From a virus: 64,000 bases of DNA. Location: positions 56,169 to 120,168 of the IMG/VR virus record IMGVR_UViG_3300044846_005371. The stretch is one strand, 5' to 3'. Below are positions 44,238 through 54,071 of this stretch, piece after piece. The position numbers and the translations under genes are program-made. The notes under the pieces were generated by a model, which worked only from the letters and a program-made list of their open reading frames with translations, ran no database searches and was not told the DNA's origin. Each line of letters begins with the position of its first letter. Position 1 is the stretch's first letter.

Positions 44238-45029
44238 TTACTTACTCACTTTCACTGAACTTGACAATAGCAAAGCTTGTTGAACAGCTGCCGTTGCTAC
44301 TCCTGGTGAAGGTGGGAATTTAGCGTCAGCTGTTGCTGCAATAATCTGTAAAGCAGCTATTAGCGCTTCTCCAAGAACTGCTGAATTTGTGGGAATCTTT
44401 CCTATTTTTACAGAAGATCCATCTGCTACTATCTCAGCGGATGCTACTTCAACTTTACTTGCGCTAGTTATGTTAACTGTACTATTCGAGACTATTTTAA
44501 TCTCAGATCCTCTAAGTTCGATAGATGATTGCGAATCCGCATGTGAAATAGTTATAGCTTTATCTTGACCTATGCTTATCCTAGATCCCTTTAGTTCAAC
44601 GATTAGTCCATCTGTCATGTTAAACCATATCTTAAGCTCCTCATCTCCGTCAAATAATATGACATGCGAACCAAAATATTTTCCTTCTTTGTTGAACTCA
44701 TCCTTAATATCATCAGCTAACTCATGTACTGAGAAAAATTCAGGTGAATACTTATTACCGTTATCGAATCTAACTGCAACTACTGCACCTATTTTTGGAA
44801 CAGAGACTGCTGCCGATTTACCGTCCTTTCCAAAGTAAGCACTTTTTTGCTTAGGGTACGCCCATGGAAGATCTTGAGTTTCTATTCCTTCATGCAAACC
44901 AAATACTCTAATCTTACAGCGACCTTCTCTACGAAGGTCATTAGCATCTTCGACTATTCCCAAGTACTGCTTATCTAATAGATCGTCAGTGTCCCTTACT
45001 TCAATATCGTGATTGTTACTTTCAATCAT
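44238..45029 (-). CDS. Baseplate central spike protein (gp5/gpV-like)
   Basis: The protein has 263 residues. The N-terminal part (about 20-110) is the OB-fold seen in spike proteins: YLGIVEDANDLRREGRCKIRVFGLH, DLPWAYPKQ, VPKIGAVVAVRFDNG. Then comes a repetitive beta segment (ISIGQDKAITISHADSQSSIELRGSEIKIVSN...) typical of the triple-stranded beta-helix needle. There is no lysozyme domain, unlike T4 gp5. The Ala-rich C-terminus would be the base of a tip. Follows hub and wedge genes. Confidence 0.82.
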   Translation of the reverse strand: MIESNNHDIEVRDTDDLLDKQYLGIVEDANDLRREGRCKIRVFGLHEGIETQDLPWAYPKQKSAYFGKDGKSAAVSVPKIGAVVAVRFDNGNKYSPEFFSVHELADDIKDEFNKEGKYFGSHVILFDGDEELKIWFNMTDGLIVELKGSRISIGQDKAITISHADSQSSIELRGSEIKIVSNSTVNITSASKVEVASAEIVADGSSVKIGKIPTNSAVLGEALIAALQIIAATADAKFPPSPGVATAAVQQALLLSSSVKVSK

Positions 45030-45033
45030 TACA

Positions 45034-45047
45034 GTATCTTATATCAA
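45034..45047 (-). promoter_or_regulatory. TATAAGATAC promoter-like element
   Basis: Minus-strand TTGATATAAGATAC, just before the spike ATG; similar to TTGTATAAGATAA at 15988. Confidence 0.4.
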
Positions 45048-45065
45048 TTCTTTTTAAAAGGTTTA

Positions 45066-46229
45066 TTAGTATACTTTTCCACTAGGTGGCGCTTGTCTAG
45101 CAGGTGGTGTATCTCCATTAGTTGAATATCCACTTTCGTACGCATCTCCAAGTGATGTTACTCCTCCAAATGAGCCAGTTCCAACAAAATTGGCAGCAGC
45201 TGCTAATGCAGGATTTATGAAGCCTCCGATGTTACTTGCTGCTTGCTGTGCAGCTGCTGTAGCTGAATTGATCGCGTTTCCAATTGGAGCAAATCCACTC
45301 ATAAAAGTTCCAACGTTCTGAACATTTGTTCCAATATTTCTATTACCCCATGGATTTTGAACTGCTGTTTTGCTTGGCATATCGAAGGTTTTAGTTCCAT
45401 CTCCAAATGAGTTTTCTTCCTCATAGAAACCAATATTTATAGCAAATTTATTAGTTGCTTGCTGAGCTTGGCCTCCGCCTACTGCATTAATGCTAGGTAA
45501 ACTATCGGAAAAATCAAATTCGCACATTGAACACTTAAATTTAATGTATCCGTACTGATCCATCACATTAGCAAACTGATTTCCAGATCCGGCTAAACTG
45601 CTTAATGCTGCTGTGTTTACTCCAGCAAATTGAGCAACTCCTTGAGCAACTCCAGGAAGACGATACCTAAGATTTCTAAATTCTGCAATATAGATGTCCA
45701 TGTTAAACCATCGCAAGTTATCAGGTACTCTGGCTCTCATATAGAATTTATCATAAATTGAATTTCTATATAGGTCAGCAATTTCAGTTAATCGTAAATC
45801 GACTGCCTCTAGAGTGTTTATTTCAAGTCTAACTGGATTTTTCATACTCTTGCTACCTGACTTAGTGTCAGTAGCATTTTTCCAAAGAGAATTCAAACCC
45901 TGAATGCTATTAAAATACCAAGGAGCATTGAATGTTAAGTATTTAAGAATTTCCTTAAATGTCTTTAGTGCATTTGCTTGAGGCACATATCCGCGATTGA
46001 TCAGATAATTCTGTGCGCTATTTGGATCATCATTTGCATCGCCCTTTGCATTTTTGAAGAGTGGGCTTGCATGCAAGAAATAATCAGGTCCTTCGACCGT
46101 TGTAAAAGAAGTAGCTTCAAAGTTAAAATCGATAGCGAAAGTCAAGTAAGTAGGTTCATCGAATGGATCCATGAAAACACCCTTTCTGAAGTTATCGGTC
46201 TTTGTTCGTATGTTTAAAAAATTATGCAT
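45066..46229 (-). CDS. Baseplate/tail protein, tail-tube-like fold suspected
   Basis: The protein has 387 residues. The middle (about 155-265) has YDKFYMRARVPDNLRWFNMDIYIAEFRNLRY and YIKFKCSMCEFDFSDSLP, alternating strands like the tube-like domains of baseplate tube-cap proteins. The C-terminal 110 residues are Gly/Ala/Asn-rich and flexible. Position between the hub and the spike suggests a tube initiator or hub adaptor (role of T4 gp48/gp54). Family not securely recognised. Confidence 0.55.
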   Translation of the reverse strand: MHNFLNIRTKTDNFRKGVFMDPFDEPTYLTFAIDFNFEATSFTTVEGPDYFLHASPLFKNAKGDANDDPNSAQNYLINRGYVPQANALKTFKEILKYLTFNAPWYFNSIQGLNSLWKNATDTKSGSKSMKNPVRLEINTLEAVDLRLTEIADLYRNSIYDKFYMRARVPDNLRWFNMDIYIAEFRNLRYRLPGVAQGVAQFAGVNTAALSSLAGSGNQFANVMDQYGYIKFKCSMCEFDFSDSLPSINAVGGGQAQQATNKFAINIGFYEEENSFGDGTKTFDMPSKTAVQNPWGNRNIGTNVQNVGTFMSGFAPIGNAINSATAAAQQAASNIGGFINPALAAAANFVGTGSFGGVTSLGDAYESGYSTNGDTPPARQAPPSGKVY

Positions 46230-46234
46230 CTATT

Positions 46235-46247
46235 AAATTATTTATCG
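46235..46247 (-). promoter_or_regulatory. Late promoter-like element
   Basis: Minus-strand CGATAAATAATTT upstream of the ATG at 46229, overlapping the end of the hub gene. Confidence 0.6.
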
Positions 46248-47731
46248 GATTGCTTCCACTCACGTCTCATTAAAAAGTATTCAGTATGAAACTTATTTTC
46301 CTTTTTCCCCAAGCTATCAAATATGAACTTTGCTCCACCTATGTAATATGCACTACTTAACTGGGTGTCTACGACCTCTGTCATATTATTCTTTTTAGCA
46401 TCTTCTGAATCTGTTTTTTCAAGTTCAGTATCTTGTCTATTTTTTGAGATATTGTCGTCGACTGATAATTTTATCTCAACCGGCACTTTCATTCCTCTAA
46501 CTATTTGAAAGTTTATACCATTCACCCTAGCGAAAAGCATTATCTTTCTAAGTTCCTTTAAGTTATGATCGTTCAATAATCTAGCTGCATTCCATTCTCT
46601 ATGAGTGTTTCCATAGTTGATGTTCATCCACTTCTTTGCTAAGCTTTCTCTAAACTCCTTATTTTCAGGAATTAAAGGAATATTGCCAGATGAATCTGAT
46701 GTGTAAATTGCATTCATATTAAAGGTGGTAAACTTATTCTTAGATTCAGTTTCTTCCTTAAAATGATCGTAATAATATATTTGCTTCTTATATCCATTCT
46801 TCTTCAAAATCCTTCCTTGCTCAGATAATAATGAATATTCTTCAATAAATACAGACTTTCCTTCTTTTGAACTATCTGTGCTTAAAAATATGGGTAGTTC
46901 AGTATCAGTTAGATTAGTATCTGCTCCATTTGCGTTGATTTGACTTGTTTCAAGAACTCCCGTGTCTGGAGAAACTTGCATAGTTTTTTGAACTTCTCCT
47001 GGGCTTAACTGAACTTGAACATTAATATAATTCAAATAATACCATTTATCGATATACACTTCAAAAAATGAGTCTTCGTTTTGATACGAATGAGCTGCAA
47101 TGTCTTTAATGAAGTCAAAATATGTAGTGTTAGTGTTTACCCATGTCATCGAATCATTTGGCGCAGAATCATTTTCTGCAAATCCCAATCCTAAATCAGT
47201 TGCTATCGCTTTTAACGCATCCTTCGACGACATGTTTCTATAGCTTTTTGAAACATTTGCATAGAGCTTTGGCACAAACAGTTCACCAAATATCGTATAA
47301 TCTATATTTTTTGCGCTAGGTATTAATTTACCTGAGGCTGATGATTTAACGTCAGTTATTAAGAAATCACATCTAATTGGCTTAAGTACATCTCCTGTAA
47401 CTTTGATGTAAACTGAAACTAACGTGTCAGTTTTAGGAAAATTATTTCCAGAAAAAATACCTTCTTTGTCCTTAAATGAGAGCATCACTCTAGGTAAAAA
47501 TCCAGTTTCATCAATCTTTAAGTAGTCTAACGCTTTTTCTGGAAGCTGTATTGATCCGATCATTACAAAAGGCTCAGTTGAACCATACCTTTGTGCAGAG
47601 TCCGGTTTATCTACTCCTACTTTTACTACAGATTGCGTATTCTTTTCGTTATTACCATCATACGCTGTAAACATCTCCTTTAAAGACACCTTAGGTAATA
47701 TTGTGCCTTTAAGTACTTGCTTAAAACCCAT
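46238..47731 (-). CDS. Baseplate hub protein (gp27/gpD-like)
   Basis: The protein has 497 residues. Segments such as LPRVMLSFKDKEGIFSGNNFPKTDTLVSVYI, DYTIFGELFVPKLYANVSKSYRNMSSKDALKAIATDLGLGF and an EDSFFEVYIDKWYYLNYINV strand pair follow the order seen in tail hub proteins that form the trimeric ring above the spike. The C-terminal part (about 320-497) holds the last barrel. Coupled to the upstream gp53-like gene (TAATG). The assignment is based on pattern and synteny. Confidence 0.7.
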   Translation of the reverse strand: MGFKQVLKGTILPKVSLKEMFTAYDGNNEKNTQSVVKVGVDKPDSAQRYGSTEPFVMIGSIQLPEKALDYLKIDETGFLPRVMLSFKDKEGIFSGNNFPKTDTLVSVYIKVTGDVLKPIRCDFLITDVKSSASGKLIPSAKNIDYTIFGELFVPKLYANVSKSYRNMSSKDALKAIATDLGLGFAENDSAPNDSMTWVNTNTTYFDFIKDIAAHSYQNEDSFFEVYIDKWYYLNYINVQVQLSPGEVQKTMQVSPDTGVLETSQINANGADTNLTDTELPIFLSTDSSKEGKSVFIEEYSLLSEQGRILKKNGYKKQIYYYDHFKEETESKNKFTTFNMNAIYTSDSSGNIPLIPENKEFRESLAKKWMNINYGNTHREWNAARLLNDHNLKELRKIMLFARVNGINFQIVRGMKVPVEIKLSVDDNISKNRQDTELEKTDSEDAKKNNMTEVVDTQLSSAYYIGGAKFIFDSLGKKENKFHTEYFLMRREWKQSDK

Positions 47732-48321
47732 TAAAATAACTTATTTTTTATTAGAGCTTCCTGTAATCTTGTTCTGGAAATTGGAGCCGGACAATTTTTA
47801 CTATTAATTGTTGTAACATCCTCTCCAAATACTACTTTACCGTCCTTGATCTTCACATTCTTACTTCCAGGCTGATTAACATTTGGTGGAAGAATAGCAG
47901 CACCTGCCTTCTTCTTAAGATCATCTAATCTTGCCTGATCTTTTGTAGTTTTTGGATTATTAAATATAGATTCTTCGCTAGTTTTCTTCTCAACTCCCTT
48001 TTCAGGAACTGTTTTAGGAGGAGTAAACATTGACTCAATTGATGAATATGGAAGACACATTAAAATGTCTGCATAATCCACACTGAATGGGTTTGAAATC
48101 CCATTAAACTTTAAAATTGCATCAAATTTATTATGATCTCCATATATCCGGTTTGCAACCAAATCCGGTCTCATTACTTCGTCCTCATTTACCGCAATAT
48201 AACTCGTTCCAGCTGAGTTCAAAGTATTTGAGTTGAACGTACCGCTAGTTAGATCAACTACTTGATCTCCATTAGACTTAGTGAACAGCTTTTTCTTCTT
48301 AAATAGTCCTAGATTCAACAT
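47731..48321 (-). CDS. gp53-like baseplate wedge protein with LysM-like segment
   Basis: The protein has 196 residues. Residues about 45-92 (DEVMRPDLVANRIYGDHNKF, ILKFNGISNPFSVDYADILMCLP) match the LysM-like pattern of T4 gp53 and P2 gpX: a Tyr-Gly-Asp turn, an Asn-Gly-Ile loop and a final Leu-Pro. The C-terminal half is Lys/Pro-rich and extended. Lies between a large tail protein and the hub, as expected for a baseplate component. Confidence 0.7.
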   Translation of the reverse strand: MLNLGLFKKKKLFTKSNGDQVVDLTSGTFNSNTLNSAGTSYIAVNEDEVMRPDLVANRIYGDHNKFDAILKFNGISNPFSVDYADILMCLPYSSIESMFTPPKTVPEKGVEKKTSEESIFNNPKTTKDQARLDDLKKKAGAAILPPNVNQPGSKNVKIKDGKVVFGEDVTTINSKNCPAPISRTRLQEALIKNKLF

Positions 48322-48323
48322 AA

Positions 48324-50279
48324 TTAATCTTTAGTTTTTAATTGATAGAAATAATCTGGCAACATTTTACTCATTGCGAAATCTTCACCATAGAAAGATT
48401 TGATTCGTGGTTTAAATACTCTATTTACATTATCTAAGATAGCATCTCTTTCTTGACTAGTTGCCAAAGAATTAGTTGCAGTTTGGGAAGAACTAGCTAA
48501 GTTTTGTCTCTGGCTATTCGCTTCTCCAAATGTATTGATTGCTGATGCTGGTGGAGCAAGAGGAGTATGTGATAATTTACCAGCACCTAAGTTAAACATG
48601 CTTTCAATATCCTGCTTTGCTCTAGGTCGCCCATGGTCTAATGTAACTTGGAAGCTTACACCAGTTGGAAAATCATCTTCTCCTAATTCTTCGCTAAACG
48701 TTATCTTAGTGCTCTTAACTATCAAATTACCGATTACTGCAATCGGATTCATAGGGTTACCTACTGTGAGGTGCCATTCACCAACTGCTCTTCCGTCCAA
48801 TAACGCTTTCATTTTTAGAGGAGTCTGTATCAGATTTCCCATCCTTTTTGCAAGTATCAAGTTTAGTTTAGATCTTGCATAGTCATCAGTTGCAGCTTCC
48901 TTTTCAAGCAAGCTAGTATCTGTTTCTGAGCCTGACATTAATCCTCCTAAATATCCGGAAAGTTCCTTAAATGCTCCACTTGCAAGTACCTTGAGCCCAG
49001 ATAAGCTTTGAACTAACGCACCCAACATATCTCCGTCTTCCATTGCTTGAGCTCCAGGAACAGACGATACTACTAGTCCAGTTTTTCTAAAATATCTATA
49101 TCCTCCTCCCCAAAAAGGAGCGGTGTTATACGTTAAACTCAAGAAGTTAGAAATTAAATCTAACATCGCAATCTTAGGATTTATTAAGTTATATGATCTA
49201 AGTGAATAATTAAAAGTTAATGTGATAGGCTGAGTGTATGTAAATCCCCTACTTCTCATTTGAGTAGAGTTTATAACGTTCACTGGGCCTAATATGCGAT
49301 TCCAATAAGGTCCCTCAGGACCATATGCATTTCTAGCAAAATCTTGTAATTTTTTATCATATCCGCTTAGTGCTGCAACATCATTCTGATTTGCAATAAA
49401 CAACGTAATAAAACTTTTTAATTTTTCATCCTTTATGCCAGCTGCTGTGTATACGTCTTCCCATGGAATCTCGTTACCTTCTACTGTCTGCACGTCAGCT
49501 GATACTGAAGTCCAGTTGAATCCATAGTTTATCCCAAGAGTTGTCCCCAATGAATTACCTGTGCCTTCTCCAAACCAGCTAACCGCCTGTGCTATTGGAA
49601 TCAATGGCATCTTTTCTTCGTTAACTCGTAAGTTATCTTGTACAGGAATAGGGTACCTTCTTAGAGTAAGCAGACGATTATTTGGAACTTTTCCATAGTC
49701 TCTACACCAGATAAAATCAGTAAGGGCATAAGGAGCTGGTGGAACAGCCGCACTGCTTGATGCGTTTAATTGAGACCATTCAATAATCTTCTTAGCTGTC
49801 GGATTTGAAATATTTTCTCTAGAATTTTCATTTGAGTTCAACAATATTCTCTCGCTATTTGGATCAACTTGTTGAGCATTATTTGGAGAAAATAATGAAA
49901 CTACGTTATTTACAGTAGACCCTAAACTTGCGTTGATTGCTTCAATCGGAGATGATCCCATTAGACCTTCTGCTGACTTTTCACTAACATCTCTATGCTT
50001 TGCTGGATCATATCCAGTAGTTACACCAAATCTGGAATACCTAAATACATTAAAAGGATTAAATATCGATTGAGCGGCTTCATATTCAGTAGCTTTACCT
50101 CCTTCCCTAAGGATGTATGTCATTCTGACATTAGAATCGTATGCTGCCTGTAAAACTTCAAATTGTCCTATTTGGCCTGATGGAATCTGACCTAATACGC
50201 TTCCGTCGCTTCCATCACCTGATCCAATTACTCCATTTATTGCAGATACTACACCGCTTCCTATATTACCAAATGGCAT
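48324..50279 (-). CDS. Large tail/baseplate structural protein, 651 aa
   Basis: Follows a late promoter element and precedes the gp53-like gene by 2 nt. The N-terminal 160 residues are Gly/Ser/Asn-rich. The core has YALTDFIWCRDYGKVPNNRLLTLRRYPIPV, RSRGFTYTQPITLTFNYSLRSYN, and a C-terminal block GEWHLTVGNPMNPIAVIGNL followed by KSTKITFSEELGEDDFPTGV and a TLDHGRPR strand, the look of a tail tube-like domain. Probably a baseplate tube or wedge protein; no specific T4 counterpart is assigned. Confidence 0.6.
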   Translation of the reverse strand: MPFGNIGSGVVSAINGVIGSGDGSDGSVLGQIPSGQIGQFEVLQAAYDSNVRMTYILREGGKATEYEAAQSIFNPFNVFRYSRFGVTTGYDPAKHRDVSEKSAEGLMGSSPIEAINASLGSTVNNVVSLFSPNNAQQVDPNSERILLNSNENSRENISNPTAKKIIEWSQLNASSSAAVPPAPYALTDFIWCRDYGKVPNNRLLTLRRYPIPVQDNLRVNEEKMPLIPIAQAVSWFGEGTGNSLGTTLGINYGFNWTSVSADVQTVEGNEIPWEDVYTAAGIKDEKLKSFITLFIANQNDVAALSGYDKKLQDFARNAYGPEGPYWNRILGPVNVINSTQMRSRGFTYTQPITLTFNYSLRSYNLINPKIAMLDLISNFLSLTYNTAPFWGGGYRYFRKTGLVVSSVPGAQAMEDGDMLGALVQSLSGLKVLASGAFKELSGYLGGLMSGSETDTSLLEKEAATDDYARSKLNLILAKRMGNLIQTPLKMKALLDGRAVGEWHLTVGNPMNPIAVIGNLIVKSTKITFSEELGEDDFPTGVSFQVTLDHGRPRAKQDIESMFNLGAGKLSHTPLAPPASAINTFGEANSQRQNLASSSQTATNSLATSQERDAILDNVNRVFKPRIKSFYGEDFAMSKMLPDYFYQLKTKD

Positions 50280-50290
50280 GGGCGAATTCC

Positions 50291-50309
50291 TTTATTTTTA
50301 TTTATTACT
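50291..50309 (-). promoter_or_regulatory. Late promoter-like element
   Basis: Minus-strand AGTAATAAATAAAAATAAA, about 12-30 nt before the ATG at 50279. Confidence 0.65.
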
Positions 50310-50322
50310 TTGATAAAATTAC

Positions 50323-52269
50323 TTACTCTCCAGTCGCATGCTTCATGAACTGTGCAAAGTTCATTATCTTTGCAGAACTCTTCTTTTTGCTCTTCTTATC
50401 CTTCTTTTGAGGACCGGCTAATGCAAAAGTATCCATGTTCTGATCAGGTAAAGTTGATGGAGTCTGATGAGCCTGTCCAGGAAGTGCAGGATTCATTAGA
50501 GGAGCGCTGGACATAGGTAACGGCGCAAGCATATCTTCTTTAACTTTTCCGAAAACTTCTTTATTTGGGTCCTCCGATGTGAATCCTATTTCTCTCAATG
50601 GCATAACGCTATTTGTAAATTTATGCATTGCCTTTTCGTAATCTCGACCAGCTTGTTTGCCTCCAATTAACGTAACAACGCTTGAAAAAAGCTTATTTAC
50701 TGCTTGAAAAACTGCCTTGTTTTGAGCATTATTGCCAGAGGCTGTTCCATCAGTATATGTCGCATCATAGAGATAGCTTAGACCCTTTCCAACTTTTCCA
50801 AGAGGAGTTTCAGATATTCGTTCAGCGTTAGTTACAGCTAGTCTGACTTTTTGATATAACGGTAATCTTATCTCAGGTTTTATTCTAAATGCCGCAAAGT
50901 TACTAATATTGAAACCCTTAGATAGGTAGAAATTCTTAATTTCTTTTCTCTTAACTTCGGCTAATGACTCTATCGTTTTTGCGCAAGATACTGCTTTTTT
51001 CTCAGGAAAAGTTCCGTCCTGATCGCTCTCAATCCAGTCAATTATCCATTGTTCTGACGAATTTAAGTAGTCAAGCTGATGTGCTTCTTCCGCGCTCTCA
51101 GTAGTTGAATGAGTTCTTAAAAATTCATTTGCTTTCTCAACGTCACCTCGATATACTCTTTCTCTAACTATTCTCTCCATTCTCTCAGTATTATCATTAA
51201 GAAGAGTTGAATAGAGAGCAAAGTATCCACCGGGAGCAGTAATTTGACCAGCATTTATTGCAGGTAGAAGAGACTTAGCCAGCGAGTTTCTTAGATTCTT
51301 AAAGATAGTATTCTTCAAACGACTTCCAGTTGCTCTTGGAGAAACTTCCTGCTCCCTTTCAGCAAGTGCAGTTTCCATAGGAACTCTTTCGTTTCTACTC
51401 ACAGTTTCTACTAAAGCGGCTGCTAGATCTCTAATTGCTTCGATAGCTGCTTCGATCTTTTCCAACTTAGAATCATTATCTCTTTCAGAATCAATTTCAT
51501 TTAGAGTAGTTGTGTTAAGAGTATTCAACCAGATGTAATAATTTGAGATAGCTGTCGCATTATCTTGAATAGTTGTGTTGATTTTCTTCTCACTATCTTC
51601 ATCTAGCATCGAGTCTAATGAGCTACTTCCACTCGATTTTAAAATATTCTGAAACTCGGAAGCTGTTAGATTAGAGACAGTATCGTCATCATATTTAATA
51701 GCTATGTCGTTCTCCTTAACCTCAATTATCTTAAATTTCTTACCTCCTTCTACGAAAGTTGCATCAATACCTTTAAGTATCTTGGCTTTCTTTTCAATAA
51801 CACCTAATGATGCAAGTTCACCAGAATTTATTGTTTCTGCAAGTATCTCTCTTAATTTTGCTAAACGTGCAACGATTGTGTCACAAGTTATCAAATATGG
51901 TCGAACATTTACTTTAGTTGAAACTAGCGACTTTACATCATTCTTTAAATCTGCTAATTTATTTGCCTCAAATTTTGAATATTCAATTATATGGTCTAAT
52001 CGATTAGGATCTATAAATTTAACAAAGACATTCTTTATTTTAGGATCGTTCGTTGAACCTTCAATTGCCTCATATGGAATTATATCTAACACCAATTGCA
52101 TTGCTTCAAACGATGAATTTTTAATAGCCGCATTTGAAATATCTCCAACTATTTTTCCATCCAATAATTCAGCTGCTTGGTCAAGTTCCGCATAATTAAA
52201 TGCAGGAGCAGACTCCTCCAATTTTGAAGAAATAAACGAAAATCCAATAAGGCTATCTAGAAAACTCAT
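50323..52269 (-). CDS. Helical virion-associated protein, 648 aa
   Basis: Almost entirely helical, with long charged segments (about 200-480) and no membrane span. It ends in a Lys-rich tail and IMNFAQFMKHATGE, which resembles the N-terminal capsid-targeting-like motif of other proteins but at the C-terminus. The length is close to that of the T4 tape-measure/hub protein gp29 (590 aa), and it lies among baseplate genes. I cannot show tape-measure homology. Late promoter element at 52285. Confidence 0.5.
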   Translation of the reverse strand: MSFLDSLIGFSFISSKLEESAPAFNYAELDQAAELLDGKIVGDISNAAIKNSSFEAMQLVLDIIPYEAIEGSTNDPKIKNVFVKFIDPNRLDHIIEYSKFEANKLADLKNDVKSLVSTKVNVRPYLITCDTIVARLAKLREILAETINSGELASLGVIEKKAKILKGIDATFVEGGKKFKIIEVKENDIAIKYDDDTVSNLTASEFQNILKSSGSSSLDSMLDEDSEKKINTTIQDNATAISNYYIWLNTLNTTTLNEIDSERDNDSKLEKIEAAIEAIRDLAAALVETVSRNERVPMETALAEREQEVSPRATGSRLKNTIFKNLRNSLAKSLLPAINAGQITAPGGYFALYSTLLNDNTERMERIVRERVYRGDVEKANEFLRTHSTTESAEEAHQLDYLNSSEQWIIDWIESDQDGTFPEKKAVSCAKTIESLAEVKRKEIKNFYLSKGFNISNFAAFRIKPEIRLPLYQKVRLAVTNAERISETPLGKVGKGLSYLYDATYTDGTASGNNAQNKAVFQAVNKLFSSVVTLIGGKQAGRDYEKAMHKFTNSVMPLREIGFTSEDPNKEVFGKVKEDMLAPLPMSSAPLMNPALPGQAHQTPSTLPDQNMDTFALAGPQKKDKKSKKKSSAKIMNFAQFMKHATGE

Positions 52270-52284
52270 CTAACAAGATCCTTT

Positions 52285-52300
52285 CTTGTTATTTATTTAG
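52285..52300 (-). promoter_or_regulatory. Late promoter-like element
   Basis: Minus-strand CTAAATAAATAACAAG, overlapping the end of the small upstream gene, 15-30 nt before the ATG at 52269. Confidence 0.65.
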
Positions 52301-52481
52301 ATTTCTTATCTTTATGCCATTCAGAATAAGGCTTGATCCACAATCGTCTGTCGATCTGACTCTTCATATAATCATAGATCGATTCTTCTCTATCTTCTGG
52401 GTGTTGAAGAATTGCATTCTTTAGGGGTTCACGACCTCCTAAATAATTTGAGTAATTCTTGAAACTGTCATTTTTTGCCAT
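52293..52481 (-). CDS. Unknown small protein, 62 aa
   Basis: Lies between two co-directional genes with 15-nt and 23-nt gaps. Polar, Lys/Asp/Tyr-rich, with SFKNYSNYLGGREPL at the start (faintly like the F-x-x-[YF] cargo motif). No family recognised. The compact fit supports it being real. Confidence 0.5.
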   Translation of the reverse strand: MAKNDSFKNYSNYLGGREPLKNAILQHPEDREESIYDYMKSQIDRRLWIKPYSEWHKDKKSK

Positions 52482-52496
52482 CTCTCTATGATTATT

Positions 52497-54071
52497 TTAA
52501 GGTTTCATTGTGGTAAATTCTCCACGTATGAAATTAATATGTTGTGCTTTCCCATTCTTATGTATGAGGATATGAGATTGTAACCAGCTGCTTGCTCCAT
52601 TATTATAGCCTACTCTTAATTTAGTTGATGTACCAACAGAAAGAGCGCCATCTTTTCTTCCAGGAGAATGATAGTGTCCAACGATTATCTTCACATTTAG
52701 TTTTCTAAATTGTAATAATGATCCTCTAGACCCATTTGATCCAATATCACCATGTTGACCTAATTCCCAATCTTCTACTATGTAGCTATCATTTCTTCCA
52801 AGAGTCTTAAATTTTGGAAATTTCTTATTGATTAAGTATGGAATAATTCCGTTTGGAGCATCGCCCTTTAATAGAGCTGCACTGTATTCCATATATTCCA
52901 ATGAATTCTTTGGAGTAACTGTCTTTCGCCAATCAGTATTCTTCAACCATCTATCTATGAAATCATCATGGTTACTTCTAACAATCACAGTATTGTACTT
53001 TTTAAAAGCTTCCAGTCCATCAAGCATCGCATCTACCTCAGCTTTAAGAGAATTTAATCCTGAGATTTCTTTTTGATACTGTGCAAATGGGTCGTTAATA
53101 TCGTGATGATTAATAGAAGTTCCATCAAATACGTCATGTAAAATAACATGAGCAGGTTTCAAATCTTCCATTAATTTTAGAGTTTCATCTAATACTCTAT
53201 CGTCATGGTGACCGTAATGGAGATCGCCTAATACTATTGCAGAAACTTCTTTATTCTTCTTGATTGTACTCTTCTTTGTTCTAGCGCTATATGTTACTGA
53301 ATAGTATAGATCGCTAAAGTCTCCGTCTTCATTTGCAGTTACCTGCCTAACGAAGAATACGTCATCATCCTTGATCTCAACTATTACAAATCCTAAAGTA
53401 TGATGAAATTCTCCTTTTTTACCTGACTTTGAATCTGTGTAATTACCTAATGTGCATGCGCCAGTAGTTAACATCATCTTAGGATCAGCTCCCTGTAAAA
53501 CTGGAATAGTTTCTAATTGAACCTTCGGCGATCCAAATATACAAGAATTTATTCCGCTCATTCCCTGCAATCCAGTCATAGGATCGACTGCAGTTGGCTG
53601 TATCTTAACATCTGACATGATCCACATACGCTTGTGAATCTCTTGACGATTTGCATCAAGATACTCATCCAATCGATCTGCCCAAGTATCATAGCTTTTA
53701 TCGGTGAATACTGATGTAGGATTTTTATATCTCCCTGCGATCACATGAATGTCTGCTCTTATTTCAGAAGCGTACGCTTCCATATTTGTGAAAAAAGCAT
53801 CATGAACAGGAGTATCATTCTGTGCCCAAGTTATCATAAACTTGCTGGCATTTGAATCAAAAACTTTTTCCTTTGCTTTGATTAATTGAGGAGACTCAAT
53901 ATCGGACTTGCTTTTTACACCCAAGCTAACTAACCATCGTCTGACGGTTCGTTCCGACTTGTTCAAGTATTCCATTAATTGAGATATTCTAGAGTCCCAA
54001 CTTAGATCCTTTCTGGAATATACTTTCTTTATGTGCTCAATGTCAACATCTGTTAATTCTTCAAATTTCAT
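52497..54071 (-). CDS. HTH-metallophosphoesterase, T5 A1-like nuclease candidate
   Basis: The protein has 524 residues. The N-terminal 60 residues contain an HTH (YLNKSERTVRRWLVSLGV). The C-terminal half has the calcineurin-like metal motifs VLGDLHYGHHDD, VILHDVFDGTS, VIVRSNHDDFIDRW, GQHGDIG and GHYHSPG. HTH plus this phosphoesterase reminds me of the T5 pre-early A1 protein, implicated in host DNA degradation. DNA cleavage by this protein is inferred. It has no clear late promoter, though it lies in a late block. Confidence 0.75.
   Translation of the reverse strand: MKFEELTDVDIEHIKKVYSRKDLSWDSRISQLMEYLNKSERTVRRWLVSLGVKSKSDIESPQLIKAKEKVFDSNASKFMITWAQNDTPVHDAFFTNMEAYASEIRADIHVIAGRYKNPTSVFTDKSYDTWADRLDEYLDANRQEIHKRMWIMSDVKIQPTAVDPMTGLQGMSGINSCIFGSPKVQLETIPVLQGADPKMMLTTGACTLGNYTDSKSGKKGEFHHTLGFVIVEIKDDDVFFVRQVTANEDGDFSDLYYSVTYSARTKKSTIKKNKEVSAIVLGDLHYGHHDDRVLDETLKLMEDLKPAHVILHDVFDGTSINHHDINDPFAQYQKEISGLNSLKAEVDAMLDGLEAFKKYNTVIVRSNHDDFIDRWLKNTDWRKTVTPKNSLEYMEYSAALLKGDAPNGIIPYLINKKFPKFKTLGRNDSYIVEDWELGQHGDIGSNGSRGSLLQFRKLNVKIIVGHYHSPGRKDGALSVGTSTKLRVGYNNGASSWLQSHILIHKNGKAQHINFIRGEFTTMKP

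Noticed and set aside
51704-52195. 163-aa antisense frame within the 648-aa helical protein gene
   Set aside because: Shadow of the AT-rich coding strand; low-complexity Ser/Phe/Ile composition and no leader.
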